Position numbers and translations under genes: made by a program. Below are positions 33,810 to 43,949 of a stretch of DNA of 64,000 nucleotides, piece by piece. The notes beneath the pieces were generated by a model. That model was not told the DNA's origin. It did not search any database and worked only from the letters and a program-made list of their open reading frames with translations. This DNA is from Zygnema cylindricum. Taxonomy: Eukaryota > Streptophyta > Zygnematophyceae > Zygnematales > Zygnemataceae. Numbering within the stretch: position 1 is the stretch's first letter; the number at the start of each line of letters is the position of its first letter. The stretch is from assembly GCA_037447655.1 (NCBI GenBank), contig JBBHKE010002469.1, positions 153,820 through 217,819 of the forward strand. The letters run 5' to 3'.

Positions 33810-34246
33810 CAATTGTGAATTTCAACAATTTTTCTATCTCCTTCCCCCTTCTCCCTTTCCCCGTTCCCCTCCCCCCTCCCCTCTCCCTCCTCCCTTGCCC
33901 TCCCTCCTTCCTACCTTCCCTCCACCCCCCTCCTCCCCCTCTTGTTGTTAACACAATTCAAAACATTCAAATGGTCTTTTATTTCTTAACCTATAATCGC
34001 TTTTGCAAAATTACCCCTTTATTGTCTTTCTTGTAGATGCAATGGTTTTTTCATTGTTAGTTGACTTTTCTTTTGTATATTTTTAAATTTCTTATTAATA
34101 TTTGCCATGATGATTGCAACTCTCAGCGATACATAAATTAACATTCTTAAGCATTCCATTTTAAACTTACGATTTAGGTTTTTCATGCCGTTCCCTTTTC
34201 TAGTTTTCTTTTATTAAGTTTTCTGTTAATATTTCATTTTTTGCAG
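33810..34246 (+). other. Remainder of LOR copy E intron 3
   Basis: Starts with AATTGTGAATTT, as in intron 3 of copies B and D, contains a CCCTCC-rich tract (33840-33945) like the CT-rich tracts in the other copies, and ends in TTTTTTGCAG before exon 4. No other feature. Confidence 0.6.
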
Positions 34247-34474
34247 TTTACTAAAACGGATGGAACAGTTTTCGCTAAGGTCTTCGATGAAAAAAATTCG
34301 TGGATATTTGCCAAAAAATCTCGCCATTGTACAATTAGTTGAAATGTCCACTCAACGTTTTTTCTTATGGTTTTATACTATCTGGAGGATATGTTTGGAT
34401 TCCATGGAGGAGACTCCCCTACACAAATCGTCGGTGGTGTCGTCATTAATATCCTCGAAAGTCTGTCTAAATGA

Positions 34475-36110
34475 TTTTTTTGAGATTTGAGTGGATGTTC
34501 ATACATAGCTTTCATCATTTTTATCTGTTTTATCATAATTAATACGACGTAGTTTCTTCCTTGAGGAAAAATGTCATATCCGGTATCTTCAACCAAATAT
34601 GGCGGTTTTCACGTTTGTATGTTGAAATTTGTTAGATTGGTGATTGTTTAGTGGAGTAATTTAACGTTTTTTTTTTATTTAGCCATCTTCTTGAGATTAC
34701 ATGGCTTTTAAATGTACATTTTGTTTGGAAAAACTACATATAGGTAGTGTCTTTAAATTGTGTATATTGGAAATAAATTTTGATTTTGTAAGCTAAACCA
34801 TTTACTCACAAATTTCATGAAGGTTCAATCTGATTGGTAGGTAATTACATAAAACATCAGCGATGTGCACGGTACTTGCCAAGTCACTTCTTTTTCTGTA
34901 AATTTTGTGGTTGAAAATTTGATGGTAAAATGCTCATATGATGCCTTCTGAGACTTCCAAAAAGGAAAAACAAGTGGGCAACTTGAATTGTTGATAATCT
35001 TAAGATAATGAGAAGTGAGTTGAAGTATATGCACTCTGAATTTTCTCCTTTCATAAAATATTGACACATTAATAATCTCATAAAGTGTGGATTATGTATA
35101 ACTATTAGCGTTCGAATAACCACTTCGGTGTTGATTTTTTGAAAACTATTATTGATGAACAAGTCATTACTTCAACTCAACGACTTTTAATTGCATGTTG
35201 GCTCATTTTCTAAATTGTTAATTGGATGTTGCTTGTCACCAAGTAATGATACGTGTAAAGGTAACCAATAGACAGGATTGGAAGAATAATTTCCAATAAA
35301 GCAAAAAGTGGATATGTTTTCATTGTTAATTTCAATTCTTAACCAAATTTACAATATATGTATGGACTAAAACAGACATCGTAGCAAAATAAAAGCAAAC
35401 AACTTTCCATTGTGACAATTTGGTCGAAAGTCAAATTGTTGATAACGCAAAATGTTGCTCCGGGACACTACCAGAAGCTGCACAATCACCCTTCAATCAC
35501 CCATTTAGTTCAGTAAAAGTCAACCCAAAAACTCAACACTACAAGAGCCACTTAGGCTTACAAAACATCTCACTGAAAGATCACACTTAACCCAACATAA
35601 GTTTCATACACAAACTTTGTTCAGTCGCAAAGTGACATATAGATAAAGACACAAAGGTAGGCTAAAAGCCACTTTTATTTAGTGAACTTGTACAAGATGT
35701 CTTTCAAAACGTCTAAGTGATAATTTATACAATTACGCCTAACTTTACTTCTTAACTACGAACTGGATCACTATAGATACACTATCGTACTGTCCGATTT
35801 TACTAACTGGCATAAGTATCCTAAGTACAATTCTCTGTCGTGAATAACCCTAGTTTGTCTCTAAACTGTTCAACCTGAACGGTACTACTTTTATTACTAC
35901 GACACAATGTACCTGGTGATATATTATCACCGACATTCTCCTACACCAATAAAATATCTCTATGCCGACAATCGAATCTTTATGTGGTTTGTCCGTCAAA
36001 TCCGTGCTAATTTCTGACCGTAAGATGTATCAATTTAGTTTGTACGGATACCTTTTAGTGATTCGCTTTCTCCATCTGACGTGTGGAATATTGTGACGCC
36101 GTTTAACATA
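34475..36110. other. DNA downstream of LOR copy E, mostly unassigned
   Basis: Scattered similarity to the A-B and C-D spacers (GTGTGGATTATGT.., CGAATAACCAC near 35110, GGTAACCAATAGACAGGATTGG near 35260) suggests this was intergenic DNA of a third gene pair, now without a readable partner gene. From about 35460 to 36110 the sequence resembles no part of the window. Antisense frames at 34825-35162 look like chance. Confidence 0.4.
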
Positions 36111-36118
36111 CTAGAAAT

Positions 36119-36492
36119 TAGTGTTGGGTATCAAGGACATATTGTCGATATTCGATATATATCGAATTTTAGGTGATTGATAATCGATATATCGAGACCA
36201 TGTACGAAGAAGCTAAATATCCGGATTTTTTTTTTCCGGATTTTTTTTTTTTTTTTTTTTTAAAAACCCCCCCCCCCCCCCCCCCGCGGGAGGGGGGGAG
36301 GGGTCCGTACGATTTTGCGTATGATTAACCGTAACTTGTACGGTACCTGTACGGACACCTTTTTCTTGCGATATATATCGCGATAATTTATGTTGGTCGC
36401 GGTATAATATATCAAGGACTTTGCTCGATCGATATTCGATATATCGAATATCAAAATTATCAGGATATAAAACTACCCGATACCCAACACTA
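36119..36492. mobile_element. hAT MITE with perfect ends and 8-bp duplication
   Basis: 374 bp. Both ends read TAGTGTTGGGTATC inwards, and both flanks are CTAGAAAT (36111-36118 and 36493-36500). The interior has ATCGATATAT-type palindromes and a striking homopolymer run (T tract, then about 20 C, then G-rich, 36230-36303). Non-coding. Confidence 0.88.
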
Positions 36493-36500
36493 CTAGAAAT

Positions 36501-36799
36501 GATACTACGTCGTTGGTCATCGCTACTCGTGCAACGAGGTTATCTCATCGCTATTTCATACCGATGGCTCACTGAGAGTCCATAGTTTTCCAAAAAAAAT
36601 AAAAAATTTGTACTACCAAGTGTAAAAAAGATGTCATACGTAATGTATGATAATGTATGAAATATAAAGTAATGTTATAGGGAACACACAGTCTTCTCTA
36701 AAGTATTGATATAGCTCTATCCTAAACGCTTGTCTTTGACCTAAAACCTTCGCATTACTGTAATGGCGCTAGTCTTCATTCTCCTCTGATTATTTCAAA
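36501..36799. other. Intergenic DNA before the Harbinger relic, nothing recognised
   Basis: About 300 bp without a convincing gene, repeat or inverted terminus. It may contain the 5' end of the Harbinger element, but no end is identifiable. Confidence 0.35.
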
Positions 36800-37690
36800 A
36801 TGGAACTGTTGCTAGCTATAATTCTCCTCCTTAATGAACATGAGGGTGACCAATCCGAGGGGGAAATTATCATTTTAACCATCATGATGTTCCTCCTTCA
36901 AATGAACATCATGGCAGCTTCCCAAACCTTCGTAAATCTGGTCAAGGGTTTTAGTATGTTGCTTTGCAGAGCTAGACAACAGAGGTCCAAGGGAGAGTAC
37001 TACATTCGACCTCGGAGTTTACATTTTTCCATGACACTCCTTCATGAGTATATTAATGAGAGATATAGGGAAATTTTTTGCCTTCCCAAACACCTTATCA
37101 ATTATTTGGATGAAAAAATAGTGCATCAAATGGAGACTGGCCCTACACCTTGTTTTGTAAACACCGCTGATAAGAAGTTTGATGTAAAGCGACAAATTGA
37201 GATGGTCATTTACCGTCTCGCCACGGAAAATATTGCTACTTTAGTAGAGGATCTTTTTGGTGGAGTAAATTGACCGTCACTAGAAAACAAGCAATATTTT
37301 GTGGGAATGTGTGGGATACCTTGACCCCAAGGTTGAATAAATGGCTAACGAGAAGGAGATTTTGTCAACAAATAACATCTTTCAAAGACTATAAGTTTAT
37401 ATTTCCCAACTGCTGCGGGGCCATCGATGCCACCCACATAAATATAGGGTTAGGGGCTCATATACGTCATTCAGATTGGTACGATAGGGAGAGAAGCTAC
37501 TCTACTATCTTGCAAATCATGGAGGCTCCGAACATCCGCATACTTGATGCAAGTGTAAGTTGGGCTAGCAGCGTGCATGACTCTAAGGTCTTTAGAAATT
37601 CCGGAATAGGAAATGCTATCTTGTTTGGAAGAGGATTGCAAGGGTCGTCGGCTTTAGAAATTCCGGAATAGGAAATGCTATCTTGTTTGG
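36800..37690 (+). pseudogene. PIF/Harbinger transposase (HARBI1-like nuclease) relic
   Basis: Frame 36800-37273 carries the N-terminal part (NERYREIFCLPKHLINYL, then RQIEMVIYRLATENIATLVEDLFGG). The continuation is in another frame, 37270-37671, after a probable single-base loss near 37265: VTRKQAIFCG, the catalytic block NCCGAIDATHI (first Asp about 37425) and SWASSVHDSKVFRNS (second Asp). A 62-bp tandem duplication (37591-37714) then shifts the frame and the third catalytic acidic residue is not reached. This matches the DDE_Tnp_4 domain of PIF/Harbinger elements. It could once have moved the GGG-ended, TTA-flanked MITEs in this window, but that link is inferred. Confidence 0.85.
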
Positions 37691-37714
37691 AAGAGGATTG
37701 CAACGGTCGTTGGC
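37591..37714. repeat. 62-bp tandem duplication in the Harbinger relic
   Basis: The block starting TTTAGAAATTCCGGAATAGG at 37591 is repeated at 37653. Sixty-two is not a multiple of three, so the duplication disrupts the nuclease frame. The copies differ at few positions, so it looks relatively young. Confidence 0.85.
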
Positions 37715-37760
37715 TGTTGTTTGTTGTTCTACGACCACCAGTGCAGGTGGAGGAGCAGCT

Positions 37761-38223
37761 GTAGTAGAAGTAGACATGATACACTCTCAGAAGCTATCAA
37801 GAATCCTACCAAACAGTTATTTTCAAGTGCTCACCAAATCTTATACAAGCATCCATACTACACAAAGATTTATCAGAATATAGAGTAGCATAATCAATGA
37901 TAACTCCCAAAGTTTTAGCACAATTGACTTGACAACACTCAAGCCATAATACTCAAAAGTTTCCCAAAAATTGTCGACAGTTTTACTACTTTGAAGTTTG
38001 GATACATAAAATCTTCTACGTCCTAATTCTTATACCTGTGTTGTATTGACGATACAAGTGTACCAAAGAGGTAGGTCAGACAACAAAGCTAACACTAATC
38101 TGTCAAGCTACCGCTTAGCTACCATTAAGCTAATCAGCACTACTCCGAATCTATACTAAGTAATCGTATAATACATTTGGCGGCTAAGTCCAACGTGATC
38201 ATCCTATGAAACTCGTCCGTTGA
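37761..38223. other. Unassigned DNA between two transposon relics
   Basis: No gene seen. It may include the distal part of the antisense copia LTR that starts at 38615, but I could not find its far end. Confidence 0.35.
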
Positions 38224-38615
38224 CTAGATTCGTATCCATCGCAATTGCTCTGTACTGTACTGAATCACATTATGATATCCGCGGTTGCGTTGTCCGTTCG
38301 GACCATACCAACAGTAATCGCACTTGCGTTGTACTGTCTGTGTCGCAGTTGCGTCATCCTGTCTGCATCGCAGTTGCGTTTTCTTAACTTTGTCGCGGCT
38401 GCGTCGTCTTGACTGCGTCGCAGCTGCGTTGCTGCATCGCAGTTGCGTTGCTGCATCGAAGCATCGTTGTTCCACCTGATGTGTGACATGTGTATGTGGA
38501 TGTAAGTGCCTTTCTAAAACCTGTAATGAGCTTTAAATGACGACGCGTGTCTTGTAGATTTGTCTTCCCGTCATCACATTAATTAATTGAGACTTAAAGC
38601 TTTCCAAAATCAATA
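38224..38615 (-). mobile_element. Probable 3' LTR of an antisense copia element
   Basis: On the minus strand a purine tract TTTAGGGGAG is followed at 38615 by TATTGATTTTGGAAAGC, comparable to the GGGGAG-TGTTGAAAT junction of element 4, which suggests the LTR start. Its interior has GCAGCTGCGACGCAG-type repeats (38300-38460) like those of the solo-LTR-like insertion at 20553. The far boundary is undetermined. Confidence 0.5.
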
Positions 38616-38799
38616 CTCCCCTAAAGCTTTAGACTCAGTGTATCAGCGCAGCTGCGATGTCATACTTAGCGCAGCATGGCAGCATAGCAGCGCAGCTTGG
38701 CAACATAACAACGTAGCAAATCAATTAGTAAACTTGTCCCACTACACCTTGATTTTGGACTAGCGCAGCATGGCAGTATCGCAATGCAACAACTCAGCT

Positions 38800-39708
38800 A
38801 TTCACCCAATCCTAGTGCATCCCTAAAATACTTCAGCTTGGGAGCAAGAATAGCTTTTAGTAAGCATAACATCAATCATTCATGAGTTTCGCGGATAGCA
38901 TAATTTAATCACCCTAGAGAACACTTTTTCTGTTACAAAGTGTATTCTTACATCCATGTGCTTACTTTTTTAAGTGGTGACTTGGGTTAGAGGCAATGGC
39001 AATCGCAGCATGGTTATCACACCAGATCACCTGTGGACCAACCTGCATGTACCTTAGTTCTTGCAACATGGATTTTACCCATAAGAGTTTTTTGAGGGCC
39101 GAACTTGGTGCCATATATTCTTACTCCATTGTCGATTGTGTTGTAACCTTTTGAAGTTTGCTGCTCCAACAGCAAGTCTCGTTCCCAATTTGCAGAACGA
39201 ATCCCGTGGTGGATTTCCGGCTTGGCATGTCGCCATAGCTTGCATCACTCCAAGTTTCCAGCTTCACTTCTCCTCCGCCTAGTATGAGATTGAGGTCTTT
39301 GGTTCCTTCAAAATATCTTAAGTCTCTCCTTGCTGCATCAATATCATATTTTCTCGGGTTCTTTAGACTTCTGATCAGTACCCCAACTGTTGCAGCAATG
39401 TCAAGACGGGTACAGTTTATGAAATATATTAAGCTTTGTAATATCTGTCTGTAAGGTATTATTGTCATTGGATCATTCTCTCCTGACTCTAAATACTCGT
39501 TAACAATGACACCCGGTTTTGTCTTTTCTCCCTCTAACTTGAGCCGAAACTCCATTGTAGTTAGAGATCCTTTTGCCCTTTGCATTCCATACTCATCTAA
39601 CATGTTTCCAATAGCCTCTTTTTGAGTCAATTTTATTAATTTCTTATTTTTGTCCCTTTCTACCTGGATACCCAAAATATAATAATGTATGTCAATATCA
39701 AGTGACAT
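38800..39708 (-). pseudogene. Antisense copia RNase H fragment
   Basis: On the minus strand from 39708 the open frame begins in the connection region (ILGIQVERDKNKKLIKLTQK) and continues through IPYRQILQSLIYFINCTRLD and ETWSDASYGDMPSRKSTTGF (first RNase H Asp) to QKVTTQSTME. Past the ATG-distal end it stays partly readable to about 38930 (CDNHAAIAIASNP), with frame damage nearer 38800. RT, integrase and gag are missing upstream. The order RNase H, purine tract, LTR fits the 3' end of a copia element of the same lineage as element 4. Confidence 0.85.
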
Positions 39709-39921
39709 TTCGTAAAAATATTGGTTTCCTCATATATCGTACATTATTGCAAAATGTTAATTATGTGTTTTATAACATGTTTCCACAAATATATTATATT
39801 ATTATGTCAATGTCATGCGATTTGTATTAATTATTAGTTAATAAATCAGCATAAATCAAATTATTACGTCAATTTCTAGCGACAAATCCTAGTTATTAGC
39901 TTATTCACATATTTGAAACAA
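39709..39921. other. AT-rich spacer, nothing recognised
   Basis: Short AT-rich DNA between the copia relic and a MITE; no features. Confidence 0.4.
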
Positions 39922-39924
39922 TTA

Positions 39925-40694
39925 GGGTGCGGCCCCATGTGGCTGTAACTTAGCTAACTTACTTTGTACTTTAGCATGAATCCGGTGGACCCAAATTTTA
40001 TGTGTCTCTATGTGTTTACTTGAAATTGTTACTTAAGTTTGTAACAATTGTATACGTCGAGAATACCCATGATGGTTGTCACCGTGTACAATATGTCTTT
40101 GTCGCCCCGTAGTTTTTCGAAACTTTTGAAGCGTCGCAAGACACGTCGTAATTTTTGAAACGATTTCAAATGTTGCTTGTGTTTGCGTGACATCGTAGAC
40201 GTGCAGCCTTGCACCCGTGGTTGTACGACATGCCTTTGCGTAAACCTCTCATGTCCGGCCGCTATTACTAGGCAAATTTTTCACCTTCACAAATTTTTCA
40301 ACTATGAGTGAAATGACACTGCAGCATCGAGACCCGAGCAAAAAATATCGTACAAGGTGCATGGGGACAAAAACAGAAAACCCTGTACTTTTTTCTTTCG
40401 TCAAAAAAAATCGAAAACTTTTCGTGGGGATATGTTTTCCTATTGGTGTAAACGGTTTTTCTTAGCCTAAACACATTGTCGGTGTTGTTGATGACAAGTT
40501 TGAAGATGACGTGACAGTGGGTCGAAAAAACACAAGACGACAAATTTTCGTACATCCTACGTTTGAGAATGAGGCAAACTGTACTTTATAAATTTAGGAT
40601 TTTTTCGTATAGTTGCAGCTTAGGCAGTACTGCGATAAGACTTACAAGAAAACGATAGAAAAAAACCCAAACCTAGCCACATTGGGCCGCACCC
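39925..40694. mobile_element. Harbinger-like MITE, reference full-length copy of the GGGTGCGG subfamily
   Basis: 770 bp with ends GGGTGCGGCCCCATGTGGCT and the complement of GGGTGCGGCCCAATGTGGCT. TTA precedes it and TAA follows, so the flanks are reverse complements rather than a clean direct duplication. It serves as the uninterrupted reference for 6543, 9316-13526 and 43950-45068. No transposase frame. Confidence 0.78.
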
Positions 40695-40697
40695 TAA

Positions 40698-41009
40698 ATC
40701 GAAAAATTCAATTGCTATTTCAGTTAGAGAAACTTGACCACAATTCAAACAAAACCTAGTCATACACCAAAATAGAGAAAAGCATTCTCGCTTCTCTTAA
40801 AATTATAATCTAAAACAAACTACAAAAACAAAAAAAATGGTGAAATTGCTCAGTATTACCTAGTGAAAGAAAGCAGGGCCACTTCAAGTTGTTGGAAAAA
40901 AAATGAGCATGTGTATGAAACTTAAACATCAAACAAATTCATAGTTAAGGGGGGGTTTTGTGGCGAGTAATACATGTTTCGTAGTTTATCAATACAAGTC
41001 AAAAAACGT
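40698..41009. other. Spacer with no recognised feature
   Basis: AT-rich sequence before the hAT relic; short A-runs but no gene or repeat identified. Confidence 0.4.
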
Positions 41010-41530
41010 TACTTCAAAAAAAACACTCACACATGTTCAACTTTGGCCGACACGGATAGTTCGACAGGAATTCTTCGTAAGTTTCTTTTAAAAACGCAGG
41101 CAATAACGTGTGACCGAAAAAAAATTGTGAAATTGGTGGCATTGATGTGTTGCGAGGTCCTTCAACCATTTTAAGTTGGTTTCCATGATTTTTTTGGTGA
41201 GAGCGATGACGAAAATAAGGTTTTTATTACCACCGACAGAAAAATGCTTGTTAGTGACGAATTGAAACGTTATTTTGATTTGAAATCAACAAACAAGGAA
41301 AGATTGTATTTTAACATACTTGAATGGTAGGAAAAAACATCAGATGTACGTGCGAAAAAGAAGGATTTCCTATTCTAGCCGGTGTGGCTAGATCTATTCT
41401 GGCTATTCCGGCTTCTAGTTCTATGTTTGATTGCAATTTTTCGGATGCCGAAAACAAATAGCAAAGAAGAGGAGCACACTAACGGCTTCAATTATTAGTG
41501 ATATTTTATCTGTTAAATCCAACCGAAATC
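41010..41530 (+). pseudogene. hAT transposase relic with internal deletion
   Basis: The 5' part (about 41020-41170) reads ITCDRKKIVKLVALMCCEVLQPF, which fits the segment after the BED zinc finger of hAT transposases. Directly after it come the C-terminal hAT dimerisation motifs: DELKRYFDLKS, LYFNILEW, then in shifted frames LARSILAIPASSS-like sequence, NFSDAEN and ALTASIISDILSVKSN (to about 41530). The catalytic core between these parts is absent, and stops and frameshifts interrupt the rest. It is the internally deleted remains of an autonomous hAT element. Confidence 0.72.
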
Positions 41531-41584
41531 TTTTATATGCAGAATTTTTTGTTTTGTTTATTTTAATTTATTGTTTTTTTGTTA

Positions 41585-41585
<1 letters not shown>

Positions 41586-41664
<79 letters not shown>
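41586..41664. repeat. (TA)n microsatellite
   Basis: An uninterrupted TA dinucleotide tract of about 79 bp directly downstream of the hAT relic. Likely length-variable. Confidence 0.98.
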
Positions 41665-41669
<5 letters not shown>

Positions 41670-42002
41670 TCTTTGATTTTTTTTTTGTATTTCACAATTT
41701 TTCTAGTGTTTATCTTTTTTTTTCTTAAACCAAAATGTTTATTTTACCAAATTACCAAAGCGTTGTATTAATACCACATTTAGATTTATAGATTTTGTGT
41801 AATTTTTAAGTTTGAGGTTGAGATTTTGTATAATAGAGTCGAAAATAGGACGAGGTTGTGATTTGATTATTTCTATATTTGATACTACAAATCATTTTTT
41901 GGATTTTATGCTTATTAATTAAAGACGTGTACTATAACTTACTACGTCTACCACGTCTCCTTGCAGTAAATAGTATTATAAATCATAATTTTCCATTAAC
42001 AC
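41665..42002. other. AT-rich spacer, no feature
   Basis: About 340 bp of AT-rich DNA; no gene, RNA or repeat seen. Confidence 0.4.
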
Positions 42003-42004
42003 TA

Positions 42005-42912
42005 CACTGCGAATCGTAAGTAGCGTTATTAACGCTAATTCCGTCACCATGAATTTCGACCTAAAAACCTTAAAAAAAGTAAGTTACTCTAAATTTTTCT
42101 TTACATTATTTAAGTTATTTTTTGAATCAATGTTAACAAATATACACCGTGAATCGTCAATAGTGTCAATAACTCTAATTTGGGTTCTTTAAATTTTGAT
42201 TTTTGTGCTCAAATAGGTTATATGATTTTAATTTTTCCTTGACGTTAATTAAGGTACCGTACAAAATAGTGTAAAGAACGAAAATAAAACAAGATATAAA
42301 TAGTGTGGTGAACATCCGATGTCAAACTGTACATAATTGTACCTTTTCAAGTGAAAAAATTACAAAAAATGAATTAAATCGGACCCGCACGTATAGGAAC
42401 GTGCGCTAAAAAAACGTGATTAGTCTAACACGTAAATTAGTTTGACATGTACGGATATTTAAATTTCACGACGGCGTACGATTTTCATATTTTGTACGGA
42501 TACATATATTAATGTATATAATTGTACGATGATTATTCCATTTTTGCTGTTCCCAAATTAGCATTAACGTCGAAATTGGAATACACCTTTTTAAAAAAAA
42601 TATCAAATTTATAATTAGCATCAATTACAATAAATTTTCTTCAACACTATTTAATCTTTGACACTAATAATGATTCATGGTGTAGTATAGTAACGTTTTA
42701 AATACTACGCCTTACGATAGGTGTCTAACCGTGCAAAATTGTACCGCATTAATGAAAGAAGTACAAAAAATGATTTAATACATGTCGTTATAATGTAACT
42801 GTGTTTTCACAATCCGCGGATTGCAAACGTCACAATGACGTGAAATTGTAAGTTTGTGTGATTCTGTATTTGTACCTAAAAGATTTATTTACGACTATTA
42901 CGATTCGCTGTG
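42005..42912. mobile_element. TA-target element with a second one nested inside
   Basis: Ends CACTGCGAATCGTAAG and the complement of CACAGCGAATCGTAATAG, with TA at 42003-42004 and 42913-42914. The net length without the inner element is about 370 bp. The inner copy at 42145-42682 has its own TA pair. Confidence 0.75.
42145..42682. mobile_element. TA-target MITE, inner copy
   Basis: 538 bp, ends CACCGTGAATCGTCAATAG and the complement of CACCATGAATCATTATTAG. TA lies on both sides (42143-42144, 42683-42684). It is collinear with 10043-10563. Non-coding. Confidence 0.8.
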
Positions 42913-42954
42913 TAATAAATGCTTAAACAACGAGCGTTGTAATTTTATACCTTT

Positions 42955-43150
42955 TCGATTACGGGTGGGCACGGTTAGTCGCGAAACATCGAGTTTTGGT
43001 TAACTTTTGTTTTCGTAAACGTCGGTCGGTTAACGGCTAACAATTTTGGAGCGTGACATAACCCGGTCGAGCGTCGATTACTCAAAATTTGAAAAAAAAA
43101 ACGGTTGGTTTCGGTTGTGTAAATTTTTGACTTTTACGACCTCTGACTCC
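42955..43150. repeat. Dispersed GGTCGGTTAACGG repeat, copy 1
   Basis: About 195 bp repeated directly at 43622-43815. Both copies contain GGGCACGGTT, AACTTTT.TTTTCGTAAACG, GGTCGGTTAACGG and TTTTGGAGCGTGACATAACC. The spacing of 667 bp and the related block 43265-43480 between them suggest one compound element or an LTR-like pair, but no termini were identified. Confidence 0.7.
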
Positions 43151-43264
43151 CGACCACAGTCGCAAACGCAAGAATGGCCAATACGATTTATTGTTGTTGA
43201 TATTGAAAATCGGAAATTGACTTAAGTTTACAAATTTGAAATTTTGAACCCTCCATGGGCCATG

Positions 43265-43480
43265 GCCCAGAGGTCGCAAATGGTCAACGAAAACCGTGAC
43301 CAGCCGTCGCCGAATCCGGAACGGATTTGGTTGCCAACTTTTGGGGGCCGGGCGGTCGCGGTCGGTTGATTCACCAGAAAAAGAAAAAGTTGGTTACGGT
43401 CGGTCAAGCAATAAACGCAAAAAAATGAAAATTTTGTATCGTCCATACAATGCAGCATTATTGTACTTTGTACTCTTTGG
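43265..43480 (+). repeat. Dispersed repeat, direct copy of 22610-22850
   Basis: Reverse complement of 22610-22850 over most of its length, with the blocks GGATTTGGTTGCCAA and GGGCGGTCGCGGTCGGTTGA. Non-coding. Confidence 0.65.
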
Positions 43481-43621
43481 TATCGTAGAAGTACGTGACA
43501 TCATGATATGCGTCGCAAATCTGACACGGTAGTAACACTTCATTTCGCAAATCTTGGGGAAAGCGACAAATCGTAATTATTGGCTTATACATACGTCGTG
43601 AAAAACGAAGATTTTTTTTGT

Positions 43622-43815
43622 ACTTTTTCGGTTACGGGGGGGGGCACGGTTTGTCGCGAGAAATTGACTTTCGGTTAACTTTTATTTTCGTAAACGCCGG
43701 TCGGTTAACGGTTAACAATTTTGGAGCGTGACATAACCCGGTCGAGCGTCGGTTACTCGGATTTTGAAAAAAAAAGAACGGTCGGTTTTGGTTAGGTTAA
43801 TTTTTGACTTTTGCG
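43622..43815. repeat. Dispersed GGTCGGTTAACGG repeat, copy 2
   Basis: Direct repeat of 42955-43150, with a run of nine or ten G near its start (43636). Ends in a GTATACCGGTACC block similar to 22838-22852. Confidence 0.7.
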
Positions 43816-43949
43816 ACCTTTGCCGTATACCGGTACCAATTTTATCTCGATAAAAAACTGATAAATATCATTTTTTTATTGTGACAAAACTAGTACCGAT
43901 GACTATCGACGATATTTGTACAGTTTATTCGGTACATTTATACATATAA

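Larger units (their letters stand above)
26131..34474 (+). pseudogene. LOR family pseudogene, copy E, split by a retrotransposon
   Basis: Only parts of exons 3 and 4 remain. 26131-26175 encodes PDLIVEGLKGSQNFI followed by a GTGAGT donor, matching the 3' part of exon 3 in the other copies; exons 1 and 2 and the 5' part of exon 3 are gone, replaced by a TA-element fragment. The following intron is interrupted by a complete copia element (26189-33809). Exon 4 follows at 34247-34474: FTKTDGTVFAKVF, SWIFAKKSRHCTIS, then an in-frame TGA at 34340-34342, then FFLMVLYYLEDM and a divergent tail to TGA 34472-34474. It belongs to a third unit of the LOR array. No product is expected. Confidence 0.82.

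Noticed and set aside
33766-33954. Antisense Gly/Arg-rich frame
   Set aside because: Produced by the CCCTCC tract of a LOR intron; no motif, and similar tracts in the other copies are intronic.
35455-36110. Solo LTR starting near TGTTGCTCCGGG
   Set aside because: No second copy in the window, no matching end and no target duplication could be found.
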